Source: Romanomermis culicivorax (taxonomy: Eukaryota; Nematoda; Enoplea; Mermithida; Mermithidae). Taken from it: DNA of 64,000 bases. Made by a program: the position numbers and the translations under genes. The number at the start of each line of letters is the position of its first letter. Positions within the stretch are counted from its first letter, which is position 1. The DNA lies in the NCBI GenBank assembly GCA_963922205.1, contig CAWUHX010000067.1, forward strand, positions 1 through 64,000, read 5' to 3'. This document shows positions 48,684 to 60,150 of the stretch, in pieces. The notes below the pieces were generated by a model. The model was given only the letters and a program-made list of their open reading frames with translations, searched no databases and had not been told where the DNA came from.

Positions 48684-48735
48684 AAGCCTAAGGCCAAGCC
48701 TTAGTCTAAGCCTACACCTAAACCTAAGCCTAAAC
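48684..48735 (+). repeat. Degenerate GCCTAA (telomere-like) tract
   Basis: About nine imperfect GCCTAA-like units (for example CCTAAACCTAAGCCTAAAC). The nematode telomere unit is TTAGGC, whose complement is GCCTAA. Abuts a GTGCC-type hAT end at 48736. Confidence 0.5.
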
Positions 48736-48900
48736 CAGTGTTTTTTGTGCCAAAACATGGCCAAAAGTCATGTTTTGGCACAACAAAATTTCGAATGGCA
48801 CAAGAAATTTTGGGCGTTTGTGCCAATTGGCACAAATTTTTTGACTGAATTGATGAAGGTGAATTTTCTTGATTTTCAGTTATTTTAGGAGCTGGAAACC
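48736..48900 (+). repeat. GTGCC-type hAT left end (fragment)
   Basis: CAGTGTTTTTTGTGCC at 48736, the palindrome TTTGTGCCAATTGGCACAAA near 48828 and TTTTAGGAGCTG match the ends at 47390 (inverted) and 50886. No matching right end was found in the window. Confidence 0.6.
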
Positions 48901-50875
48901 ACCGTTTTTTCCCTCAAATAAGGTCTTTTGAGGAAAAAAATTTGTAAATGAGGAAAAAAATTTTGGTTATGGTTCTCATTGTGGAAAAAAATTTAGAGAA
49001 TTTAAAATCGAAAAAATGCGTTCTGGTGGAGTTTAAAAGGTCAAAATCTCAACATTTTTCAGCGCCTCGCGCCGGTCATGGGTATAATAGTCATTATTTA
49101 TTTTCTATCGGGCATGGCCGTTAGCATATCTCCTTTCATTTACTAATTGATTCTCAGCAGTTTTTATCAATCAAGTTATCTCGTCTCATTTTCTAATCGT
49201 TAACAGTCAGTATTTCGCCGAAAATAGAGATTTTCCAATTTTTTCTCTCGGGGCATGGAATTTTTCAAACGTTCGCAACATGAACTTTTGCATTTATTGA
49301 AGATGAAAATTGAAAACATCATTCTAAGCTGTCATTTTAGAACTTCTCAAACCCGTATTCAGGATTTTAAAAAAAGGGGGAAATTTTCCAAGGTATTTTT
49401 AAAATTTACTGAATAAAAAGAAAGTCATTTTTGCAGTAAAGACGACTTATTTTCAGTTAGTTTATTCGTGCTTCGATCAGTGGCTAAATTCTATGTTTCA
49501 CGAAAAGTTGATTTAATTTGGAAATTGTGATGTATAAGTACAATGATATTGCTGAAAATTGTGTTCTGAAATTTATGATTTATGTCTAATCTAACATTTA
49601 TGATATCAGTTTAATCATACACAGCGTGGATTCTAGAAAAACCGAACAAATTTAAAAAAATTTCGGGTGGAAATTCCTCTCTTCCCCCTCTAAATACGTT
49701 GTGAAGGTTCATTTTCCAACGTTTTAGAAGCCGGACAAAATAAAGTTGAATAATTGTTATCACAACCACAGGAATGTTAATAGCGGATAAATTAATGAGA
49801 ACTCGATCGTTAATATGCTTTCTCTGCTCCTGAACAACACCATATTCTTCATCAGCTCACTTTGACTGAACTTTTTCCTCATTTTTGCAGGTTTCTGACT
49901 GTAAAAACATCAAAATGGTTGGCAAGGCTCCTAAAATACATGAAAAAAGCATAGACTAAATTTTATAAGTGGGTTCCCGGCATTCGGCTTAATTACTGTA
50001 TATGAGTTGTTAATTTTGAGCATGGATTTCTGTGACTAGTGAGTAGACATTTACCTTATTTATTTGAATAAACGCCGCGCTTTTGTTCGAAAAAAAGGAA
50101 TAAACACCGCCCTTAAATTAACGCCGCGGCGTTTATTCGAGGATTTACTATCCTTAGTTTAAAGTGAAAAAATAAGTAACAGTTTGCAGTAGGTTGTATT
50201 TTGAATAGTAATACATATGCATTTATTGTTGACAAAGTAAAAATTTTATTAAAATTTGTGGTGTTAAACTCAAAAATTAAATAAACGCCGCCCTTGAATA
50301 AACGCCGCACCAAATGTACTATTGAAAAAATAAACGCCCTGGCGTTTATTCAAATAAATACGGTATATTTCCTTTAAAATTTTCCTTAGGCTTTGGGTGC
50401 AGCGCGGAGCACATAGGCGGACGCCAAGCGCCCGTCCTGTTGAGGCTCTTGATGTTGTTAGTTAAAATAGTATCAAGGGTCTTAAAGGAATATTAGTGTT
50501 CATACTTTCTGCTGAAATTTTGTAGTGGTAAACGCATGAAGTCTACAGGCTGGTGGACCAGGTCCGACTCAAGTTGGTAGTATTTTTCTGTAGTGACAAG
50601 GAGTATGTGACATGTGTGCAGATTTTATTCAAATGAGTTCCTGGATGTCATGAGCCCATGGATTTTCGAACTGATCTGGATAGCTGGCATCATTAGGAGT
50701 CCGAAAATACCAGTTTGGACCATAATTGGGAAGAGAACAGACTTGTAAAAAAATTCCAAAGCATCTGTAGCCACAGTATAAGCGTTTTTAAAAATGTGGA
50801 AAATTTTTAGAAAATTAAAAAAATTTTGGGTTCGGCTCTCATGTGGAAAAAATCTTCGAGGAAAAAACAGTGTTT
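48901..50875. repeat. CCTCA-type repeat with insertions
   Basis: Left end near CCACCGTTTTTTCCCTC; right end GAGGAAAAAACAGTG near 50873. It aligns in pieces with 55.94-56.76 kb. Inside are the hairpin CAGCGCCTCGCGCC (49.06 kb), the repeat copy 49350-49700, and an insertion of about 800 bp bounded by AAAGCAT words (near 49.957 and 50.76 kb) that itself holds the MITE at 50052-50366. Confidence 0.45.
50052..50366. mobile_element. AATAAACGCC foldback MITE
   Basis: Inverted ends TACCTTATTTATTTGAATA and TATTCAAATAAATACGGTA; internal sequence repeats AATAAACGCCG several times in both orientations. Similar GGCGTTTATTC-type MITEs are common in animal genomes; superfamily not assigned. Confidence 0.65.
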
Positions 50876-50885
50876 TTAAGCCGCG

Positions 50886-51675
50886 CAGTGTTTTTTTTGT
50901 GCCAAAAAATAGTTTTTTGCACAAAAAAGTCTGGAATAGGACAAATAATTTTGAGCGTTTGTGCCAATTGGCACAAAATGTTTGGCTGATTAAAGATTAA
51001 ATTTCCTTGATTTTTAGACGTTTTAAGGGGCTGAAGACGCAAAAAGTTTTCGGCGCTTTGCGCCGACTCAATGAAATGTTACCTCGTATTTGACCCGAAC
51101 GCAAACAATTTCTCTTCAAATAGCGCATTTGTATCGTCCCAGCCAACTGTATACGCTGTCAGTGACTGATAAATGAAAAGAAATTCTGAATATGCTCTAT
51201 TCAGTCAGTCGATTCGGGTTTTAAACTGAAATTCATACTTTTTGTGCTTGATTGATTCAAATAGAAAAATCGATATCGTTGGTACAATTTTCGACTCAAT
51301 ATTCTTTACATTGTTACTATGATATAGATATTCGTAGTCGATAATTGAATTAGTATGAACTTCCTGAACAATTCTTGGGTTATTAAAATTTTCTCAGCAT
51401 GTTATTTATTTTTGAGTAAGTGAACCATTTTCCTGCACAGTTTTTTCTTATCTTACCGACATTGTTAACTGGAAATATGTTCGGCACGATTTTTACAAGA
51501 AATGCGTTAAATGTAGCTTTAATTAGATTTATTTTTATCAAACGTTTGTCCTAAAACCTTACCGCTGTTTTCAGTAATGTTTCGAGAGGAAAAAAATTTT
51601 TTGTGTCATTGGCACAATTTTTTTTTGGCCTTCTGTACTAATTGGCACAAATGTCCGTGCACAAAAAAAACACTG
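50886..51675. repeat. GTGCC-type hAT element, no matching TSD
   Basis: Left end CAGTGTTTTTTTTGTGCC (50886), right end GTGCACAAAAAAAACACTG (51675). GTGCCAATTGGCACAAA lies near 50960 and the hairpin CGGCGCTTTGCGCCG near 51051. The flanks AAGCCGCG and TTTTGAGG do not match, so the ends may come from different insertions. Confidence 0.5.
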
Positions 51676-51700
51676 TTTTGAGGAAAATTTTTAGGTGCTC

Positions 51701-51916
51701 ATTACCTGTGATTGGGGGTGAGGTTGGGGGGGGCCCCCCCAACTTGGTCAACCCTATACCCAACCCCCTTGGAAAAAAAGTTTTTTGTGGGAAAATTTTC
51801 TTTTCTTTTTACTTTTTTGGGATTTTCTTTTTACTTTTTTGGGATTTTTGGGACCCCTCAAAATTTCTTAAATTTTGGGACTGCCATCCCAACTGGTCAG
51901 ACTGCATACAAGTATG
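51701..51916. mobile_element. G-rich MITE, CATACCTGTA family
   Basis: Divergent ends ATTACCTGTGATTGGGG and CAAGTATG; flanks AGGTGCTC and AGGTGCCT. The interior keeps GGTTGGGGGG and CCAACTTGG. Confidence 0.6.
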
Positions 51917-51956
51917 AGGTGCCTGTGTATTTTTTCCAAATGACGGCACCAGCAAC

Positions 51957-52395
51957 CATACGTGTAACAGAGCTCCGAGGTCTGGGGGGGGGGGTTAGAG
52001 CACTTTTTTGGGGCTGGGGGTCAGTAATTCCCAAAATTTTGGGGGGAGGAGTCCCTGAAGGGAAAAAATTCGATTTTTTTCCATGAAAAATGTCCGAAAA
52101 ACGGTTTAGAAAGTAGTAATTTTTGTCTAAAAAATGATAAAATATGTACTTATGGCGCGAAGTGCTGAGAAAATTGACGTTTTTGACCATTTTTTGTTCA
52201 AAAATTGACATTTTTCATGGAAAAAATGACATTTTTCAGTATTTTACCGACTAAAACTATGGGGGTCCCTAGGGCTACCATATGGCTAGCCATAGGATTG
52301 GAAAATCCTGGGGGGGGGGTCGCCCAATGGCTAGCCATATGGTCGACGATTTCTGGGGGGGGGTCCCATAGCACTTCCCCCCAATTACATGTATG
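51957..52395. mobile_element. G-rich MITE, CATACATGTAA family, perfect TSD
   Basis: Ends CATACGTGTAACAGAG and CAATTACATGTATG; identical flanks CCAGCAAC (51949-51956 and 52396-52403). Internal palindromic CCATATGGCTAGCCAT and a GGCGCGAAGTGCT hairpin relic near 52155. Confidence 0.85.
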
Positions 52396-52539
52396 CCAGC
52401 AACCAAAGTTTTGACTTGAGTTGTGCTATCAAACTTCCCTGCAAAGTTGCACTGTACTACTGATATGATTGCCATCGATTGTTATAGAATTATAAGATGA
52501 AACATAAATTTCCTGACATTTTTGAAGGCCTTATAGGCT

Positions 52540-53783
52540 CATACATGTAATGGTTCCCTGAGGTCTGGAGTGTGTCGGGCGGTTTCTCTTGAGCCGGGGG
52601 TTACTGATCCCCAAAACTTGTTGTATTATGTGGTCGTATACCCTCGGCTACCTACCTGCGGTTCTTGGGAGATCCAATCGGGTACGGCCCCTGACGCTAA
52701 CCCGGTAGTAATTACAATCCTACTGCAGCTAACTGAGACTTGGTGAACGAAGATATTTATTTTGAATAAACGAAAGTGTAAATACAACAGTGAAGGTAAG
52801 TGATAAACGAAATGCAAAGGGCCAAAGTACGTGAACACAAGCGCCAGTCTCCTCCCTGCTTCGCTGACCCTCCTATTCGTCCCTGTGCAGAGAGCCACAG
52901 GGACTTCAGGATATCTTAGTCCACGGCCTAAGCTGAAACTTGTCCAAAGACGAAAACAATCTACCTGACTCCAAAACAACAACTCACTAAATTCCTTGAT
53001 CAAAATTGAACGTCGAAAAACCCCCTCAGGCCGCGTGAATCCTCATGATTGATCCGCGACGCGAAATCCAAAACACACAATAAACAAACGTCGAATACGC
53101 CCTCGCTCCTTCCAGAGTCACCGCGGGTCTTCACAAAAAAAAACGTCCACTCCTTCGGATGGGACGCTCACAATATGCAGAGTGGAGACGCTTCTCCGAA
53201 GTCGCAATAAAAACGACCGGGCGATAGTACAAAGACAAATTAATAATAATGAAAAAACATACTGCAACACGCCTAACATCAACTTGCCAGTTGCATGCAA
53301 AACCATTTATTTATTTTGACCCAAAAATGTATGTGACACAAACCGTTTTATCAGTTTGTTTACCCAAGAATAAATGGAAACACTTTAACAACAAAGAAAC
53401 TTTAGAAAATGAAAGTGAGGTAATTAGAGGAACAAAGGTCAGAGGAATTGACCCTCTGACAAACTTCAGGGGTAAGGATCTTTCAGGGAGAAGGGAGAAA
53501 ATCGATTTTTTCACCAGAAAATTCTGAAAAACGGTCCAAAAAATAGTAATTTTCGCCTAAAAACCGTAAAAACGTATTCATAGTGCCGAAAAAATGACGT
53601 TTTGACCATTTTTGTTCAGAAATTGACATTTTGCAAAAAAAATCAACATTGTTCAGTATTTTTCCGACCAAAAATATTCCCTATGATAGAATCTAAAAAT
53701 CCTGAGGGGTCGCCCAATAGCTGGACAATTTCTGGAGGGAGTTTCCTATAGGACTTCCCCTCCCAATTATGTACATACATATG
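52540..53783. mobile_element. G-rich MITE, CATACATGTAA family, split by a solo LTR
   Basis: Starts CATACATGTAATGG (52540) and ends near the mutated terminus at 53783. The consensus seen in its relatives resumes on both sides of the insertion 52619-53461. Flanks TATAGGCT and AACAGGCT agree at 6 of 8. Confidence 0.6.
52619..53461. mobile_element. Solo LTR
   Basis: 843 bp starting TGTTGTATTATG and ending CCTCTGACA (TG...CA), with 4-bp flanks AACT on both sides (52615-52618 and 53462-53465). It interrupts a MITE, which fixes its limits. It has no coding region and is less AT-rich than its surroundings. The 4-bp duplication matches the full element at 14.8 kb, but the LTR sequence is different, so it belongs to another gypsy-like family. 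Confidence 0.75.
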
Positions 53784-55374
53784 AACAGGCTTGTTACAAT
53801 CGAAAAAATTTCGGAAAATGTGGGAGAAACTTACGTGTATGTGGTTCACATGTAAAAAATCTTCAAGGAACAAATAGTACGCGCGGTGCACGTCGAAAAA
53901 GATAGTCTTGCCAATATTTTTTATTATTGTTCTCCAAAGCTCATTAAATTCATTTTAAAGTCCAAATGTGACCCAAATGTAATCCAATACGATAAAACTA
54001 CAGTACGGGACAAATTCGTTGCAGCACCAGTAATCTTTTGGTGAATGTCTTGGCGATATACTGGGTCTTTACTGGTAGAAATTTCGAGATGAAATAGTGG
54101 ATTACTGGTGCCTTACTAGTTGATAAGTTTGGCGGCCATGACGGATTACTGGTAACATACTTCAATAAAATACACGCATAATATTTATACGCAAGTAATC
54201 AATACAATGTCCGTAGTTTTGGCCTTCATTCTGCTTTGCGTTTTTCTCCTTAACAAAAACACGGACGTCCGCCATCCTGATGAATATTAATGAGTGGAAA
54301 AGCATTTAGTTGTTTTCTCGCCTAAAAGTTGTGTAGCGAAAAAAGATCAGAAAGAAGGAATGAGCTTTTATTGTGACCGTTTCAGCCACTGAGCATTTAA
54401 GCTAGTGAATATTTTTACTTAAATATTAACTGATACTTGCTTTGTAGGTTTTAGTTTAGAAGCGTTTCAAGATACATACTATAATGTCATCAAATCGGAA
54501 AGATTATGACCATCAATTTTCAGATAGAAGGAATTTGTGCAGTTTTTGTGTGACTTTTGTTTTCTTTTTAAATTCTTTTCGGTTTCCTACTTGGGAAAGA
54601 TGAACATTGAACAGGCTGTGTTCAGGCAAATGACAGTCCATGTGAAGAGTTTTTTGACAAAATATCTTATAGTTCGTTATTTTTATGGTTCCTTTTGAGA
54701 ACCATAGCAAAAGCTATTTTCAGCTTTCATCAAAAAGACGATTATAGGTGTGCATTAAAGTTTGAAGCATACTGAGATGTGATCTATTTTTAAATGTAGA
54801 AAAATCATAATTCTTTCTAGTTTTCAATCCGAATTTTCCAAATAAACATACTTGAAGGTTGATGTTCTATCATGTTCATGTGTATAAACAATAGCAGGTA
54901 TTTAATTTCTGATGTGTGTCTCGATTTGGCCAGAAGCACATTTCATCAACTGAGACTGATACAGTCTTTGTTTATGGAAGTTTTCTGTAACTTCAGGCAC
55001 CAATACTATTTTAGTTGTTATTTTTCATGTTAAGTGTAAACAAATCAGTTCAAGTAATACGGTAATAGTAGAATTAAAAATGTAAATTTTGATTGCTTTT
55101 GGAAAAGTTATCAATTCAAAATAAAAACGGATAAATACAAACAAATGAGTGGTGGATAAATCAAGACATAGATTTAAACACTACATTGATGCATGCAGTT
55201 ACAGTTTAATTTCACTAAAATTGTACAGTAGCTTTAATGCTAAGTGGCAGAACGCCCACAATAAAACGCCATTTCTCCTTTTTGCTTAATTTACATTCAT
55301 GAGGATGGCGGACGCCCATATTTTTGTGGAGGAGAAAAACCCAAAGCAGATAGAAGGCTAAAATTACGGACATT

Positions 55375-55802
55375 CATACATGTAATTCGGGGAGGAAGTG
55401 CTATGGGAACCCCCTCCCCAGAAATCGCCGATCATATGGCTAGCCATTGGGCCCCTCCCCCAGCATTTTCCAATCCTATGGCTAGCCATATGGTAGCCCT
55501 AGGGACCCCCATAGTTTTAGTCGGAAAAATACTGAAAAATGTCATTTTTTCCTGAAAAGTGTCAATTTTCGAACAAAAAATGGTCAAAAACGTCAATTTT
55601 CTCGGCGCTTCGCGCCATAAGTACATATTTTATCATTATTTAGACAAAAATTACTACTTTTTAAACCGTTTTTCGGAAATTTTTCATGTAAAAAATCAAA
55701 TTTTTTTCCATCAGGACCCCCCAAAATTTTGGGAATTACTGACCCCCGGCCCCAAAAAACTGCTCCAACCCCCCCAGACCTCGGAGCTCCGTTACATGTA
55801 TG
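55375..55802. mobile_element. G-rich MITE, CATACATGTAA family, perfect TSD
   Basis: Ends CATACATGTAATTCGGGG and TCCGTTACATGTATG; identical flanks CGGACATT (55367-55374 and 55803-55810). Contains GGCGCTTCGCGCC near 55601. Confidence 0.9.
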
Positions 55803-55871
55803 CGGACATTGTATTGATTACTTGCATATAAATAGTATGCGTACGTATTTTATTGAAGTATATGTTACCAG

Positions 55872-56860
55872 CATGGCCGTGCGCAAGGGGGGGGGGCGGG
55901 GGGCGGCCGCCCCCCCCCCCACTGAGGCAGTAACTCTAAACTGAAAACATGCGTTTTGGTGGACTTTAAAAGGTCAAAATCTCAAAATTTTCCGGCGCTT
56001 CGCGCCGGTCGTCATGGGTATAATCTTAACTATATTCTATCAGGCGCGGCCCTTAGCATATCTACTTCGACTTACTAATTAATGCTCAACAGTTTCTATC
56101 AATCAAGTTAGATCGTTTCATTTTCTAATCGTTTACAGTCAATTATGTCGCCGAAAATAGAGATTTTTCATCATGTCTCTCAATTTTTTCCCTCGATGAT
56201 TGGAATTTTTTAAACGTTTGCAATCTGAACTTTTGCGTTTATTGAAGGTGGAAATTGAAGACATCACTCTAGAACGCGATTTCAAAACATTTGTTCACGA
56301 ATTATCTGTTGGAGAGATTTATTTTTCAGCGTTTTAGAATACAAAAACCCAAAAATTTTTCCGGCGCTTCGGGCCGGAATGGGAGGCAAATTACGCTTCA
56401 TCAGTCTGATTTTAATTCATTTCCCAACGTTATGAAAGTTCATTTTCCACTGTTTTAGAAAGTGAAAATCAAAAAATTTTTCCGGCGCTCGGCGCCGGAC
56501 CATTCTATAGAACACCAATATATTCTTCATGAGCTCATTTTGACTAACATAACCAGAATTTTTTCAATTTTTTCCTCATTTTTGCAGGTTTCTGATTACA
56601 AATACAACAAAATGCTTGGGTATGCTCCTAAAATGCATAAAAAAGGATCCGTAGCCACATTATAAGCGTTTTTAAAAATGTGGAAAATTTTTGGAAAATG
56701 AGGAAAAAAATTTTGGGTCCGGTTCTCATGTGGAAAAAAATCTTAGAGGAAAAAAACGGTGATGCACGCAGTATATCCGCGTAAGATCAACATTTTCTGG
56801 GGCTATTCAGTGAAAAAATCTAGTCCGCCCCCCATGAAAAAATCCTGCGCACGGCCCTGG
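55872..56860. mobile_element. Insertion with GGCCGTGCGCA ends
   Basis: Short inverted ends GGCCGTGCGCA and TGCGCACGGCC bound about 1 kb inserted into the right arm of the Tc1-like element, as shown by comparison with the intact left arm. The interior is largely CCTCA-type hAT repeat with three GGCGC-N-GCGCC-like hairpins (near 55993, 56362 and 56486). Confidence 0.5.
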
Positions 56861-57320
56861 ACCAGTAATTCACCAGTAATCCAGTAATGCGTCATGGCCG
56901 CCAAACTTATCAACTAGTAAAGCACCAGTAATCCACTTTTTCATCTCGAAATTTGTACCAGTAGAGACCCAGTATATCCCCAAGACATTCACCAAAAGAT
57001 TACTGGTGCTGCAACGAATTTGTCCCGTACTGTAGCTTTGAATCGTTTTTCCGATAAAAAGTAAGCAAAGCGTCATGTTGAAATGAAAAGTTGTATTATC
57101 TGTCAAATTGAAAATTAAAATACAATTAAATTAATTAAAACACAAGCAAGAGAAAAAAAACATGCGCGAACCTAAAAAAGCCTTCACCAATTAGTTTAGA
57201 CGAAAGAATGACGAGAAAATAAATGAATCGGAATACGTATTGCAGTAAATGAAAAGTTGCAAGTAGGAAGCGCAGGTTACAATTTTGTAGAAAATGATTG
57301 AATCTTTTTTCTGCAATGAT

Positions 57321-57942
57321 CAGTGTTTTTTTTGTACAAGCATCTTTGTACCTGTACAAAGATCGGCCAAAAACTCTTTGTACGGAGAAAATTTTTTTTG
57401 TATACTGAAAAAACCATGATCTTTTGTGTATTTTCGCACAAAGTTTCTTCCTAATAGCACTCGAGTTCACGTCCTTCATAATCATCTTACAAATTAAGAA
57501 AATATACTCATAACTTTCATAAATCTGAAAAGATTTGAGTTAAAGCTGAAATTTCTGAAAATTACTTCCATGATGCTTCTCAATTACTCGGCTTCATGTT
57601 TAAAATTACAGTTGCAAAAAATTTGGAAAAATAAATTTGGACGTTCTGAAGTGGACCAAAATTCGTCTTTTCCATACTGGACCGTAAACATTTCTTCCCT
57701 TTTCCGGAAATTTTTCTCTCCAGAAAGCACGATTTGTAGAAAAATAGTATATAGACCATTGCAAAGAATTATAAAATCCGGCGCCAAGCGCCGGAAAATT
57801 TTTTGGTGTTTTCTGATACTAGAGCTTGGAGAAACATTTTCTGACCAGATAATGTCCGTAATCTCTTTGTACTTTGTACAAAGATTCCAAAGAAATCTTT
57901 GTACGGAGCCAAAAATGTTTGTCTCGTACAAAAAAAACACTG
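57321..57942. mobile_element. hAT-like MITE, GTAC words, perfect TSD
   Basis: Inverted ends CAGTGTTTTTTTTGTAC and GTACAAAAAAAACACTG, with identical 8-bp flanks GCAATGAT (57313-57320 and 57943-57950). The family word forms TTTGTACCTGTACAAAG near 57346; the hairpin CGGCGCCAAGCGCCG is at about 57780. 622 bp, noncoding. Confidence 0.9.
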
Positions 57943-58170
57943 GCAATGATTCAATAGTAAAGTACAGTATAAAAATATGTCACACAATACTAACATGCGT
58001 CGATTAAATTTAATAATATTTTCGTTTGTATATATACAAATGACTACTCCAAATTCGTTTGCCTCCAAAAATTTTCATGTGCCTTCGGCCAAAAAACCGT
58101 GCTACTAATCACGTCGACTCTTTTGATAGTTGGATAGTTCGTTTTCCGAACAGATAGCTCTGAAAATACT

Positions 58171-58566
58171 CATACATGCAACGGAGCCCCGAGGTCTGGG
58201 GGGGGGGTCAGTAATTCCCGAAATTTTGGGGGGAGGGGTCTCTCAAGGAAAAAAATTCGACATTTTCACGAAAAAAGCCCGAAAAATAGTTCAGAAAACA
58301 GTAATTTTTCCCTAAATAGACCGAAAAAATGTATCCATGGCGCGAAGCGCCAAGAAAATTCACATTTTTTACCATTTTTCGTTCAAAAATTGACATTTTT
58401 AATCAAAAAATTGACGTTTTTTAATTTTTTTTCGACCAAAGTATGGAGATCGCAACGGCTATCATATGGCTAGCCATTGGATTGGAAAAATCCTGGGGGG
58501 CGGTCGCCTAATGGCTAGCCATATGGTCGACAATTCCCATAGCACTTCCCCCCAATTACATGTATG
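58171..58566. mobile_element. G-rich MITE, CATACATGTAA family, perfect TSD
   Basis: Ends CATACATGCAACGGAG and CAATTACATGTATG, identical flanks AAAATACT (58163-58170 and 58567-58574). Carries GGCGCGAAGCGCC near 58340. Confidence 0.9.
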
Positions 58567-59029
58567 AAAATACTATACATCGGAAAAAACAAAAGCAAAT
58601 TTAGAATCAGCATTCTTTTTCCGACCAGAAAATCTAAATTTCATGTGATAGAGTTCAGCAAGACATAACCTGATCCACGTCAAATGAGAAAATCCACCCT
58701 GATAAGTTTCGTTACTATCATAGAGTTATTTAAAATTTTTGGCTACAGTAAACTATGATACCAAAATGAAAAAAACGCGAATGATATTCGAAAATCGCAG
58801 GGCTACGTTGAAGACAATTGATAATTATCAAGATTCGCTGTCGTAACGCTGAAATTTGTCGCTTCATTGCTGAGATATAACGTAATTAACCGAATTATTT
58901 CTCATTTCACTATTACTGTAGCAATGGTCTATAACGAATTTTAATTTCTCCGCTAATGAATTTAATACGTGTAATAAAAAATTCCCATTTTTGGAGGCAC
59001 GATTGGCCCTTAATAATTTGAAACATCAA

Positions 59030-59640
59030 GCCTAATGCGTTCCGTAGTCGATGTGGTTCTATGCTTCATAAGCATGGCTTGATCAAACGCGGACCCAAAA
59101 CCACAGATTTTCTTCATAAACTCTCTCTGAACCGTTTCGATGAGATTTATATCCGAGGCATAGAAGGGATTCCAAACAGATGAACAATATTCTAACAGGG
59201 GTCTGACATAAACTGTATAAAAGCACGTACAAGATTTGAAGTGTCATGAGATGTAAAAACTCTAATCATTAGAAAGCTTAATCTATGGGATCTTTTAGCA
59301 ATAGAATTTAAGTAATCTCTAAAATTCAAATTTCGGGACATGAGTGCACCCAGTTATCTAGATACGGATTTTCCCCAGGAATGACCGAAGAACCTAAATT
59401 ATATTGAAACTTTGGATTACAAAAATTATTATTTATTTTGGAATAAAGAATAGTGCTCTTTTCCGCAGAGATTTCCAGTTGCCTTGTTTTGGACTAATTG
59501 TAAATTGATCGAGATTGTCTTGGAAAACATTTTTTCGAGAAAAAAATTTGTTGGTATTAGCAGTGAGACTTATATTTTCGCCGATGATGTGAAAATATTC
59601 AATGCTACAGAAGATGCTGAAATACTGCAAGCAAACTAGT
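59030..59640 (-). pseudogene. LINE reverse-transcriptase C-terminal remnant
   Basis: Minus-strand translation shows RPLLEYCSSVWNPFY, then ETVQREFMKKICGFG, matching the thumb region of the CR1/jockey-like LINE at 42.7-43.0 kb (VLPILEYGSPLWNP, EKVQRRFTERLFG). Broken by stops. Confidence 0.65.
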
Positions 59641-59829
59641 TGAGTATAAAATGAATGATTTTACGATTCCTGCCCTTCAGAGATGAAAAATTTTGGTTTT
59701 ATTTTCGTCAAAAGAATATTAGCCATTTTCGATTGTTAGTTATGCGCTAAAAAAGACATATAGGGTAGCTGATTTCATTTTAAAATTTTTTCATTCAAAT
59801 TTAAACGAATAGAATCCTTATCCGACTGC

Positions 59830-60150
59830 GGACACTAAAATGGTAGAGAAAGTTCAACGGAAAAAAGGTTTTTTGGTAATAGAGATTTAGGCGATAAAAA
59901 ATCAGACAAATCTGGCCTTGATGAATTTAAAGTTAATCCGCCCAGTTTACTTTTTACTTTGAATCCGTTTAATTATCACTCGTCCAACATTCAAATTGTA
60001 CAAATCAAAGTTTCTTTCAAATGCTTTAAAACATGACTTTTGCTCGAGAGATATTGATGTTTGAAATTCTTTACCCGATGAGATCATTCCTTCAAACAAT
60101 ATGCCCAGCTTTCGATCCAAATTGAGTCATGTTTAAAGCTCTTTTCTTTA
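59830..60150 (+). pseudogene. LINE 3' end remnant, opposite strand
   Basis: Plus-strand translation gives VEKVQRKKGFL and later LKHDFCSRDIDV followed by NSLPDEI, the C-terminal motif of the same LINE family. Several stops. Confidence 0.6.

Larger units (their letters stand above)
54001..57032. mobile_element. Tc1/mariner-like long-TIR element, non-autonomous
   Basis: Ends CAGTACGGGACAAATTCGTT and its inverse, inside TA dinucleotides (53999-54000 and 57033-57034). The inverted arms of about 300 bp contain many ACCAGTAAT words; the second arm is interrupted by elements at 55375-55802 and 55872-56860. Sequence between the arms (54.3-55.25 kb) has no transposase frame. Confidence 0.7.
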
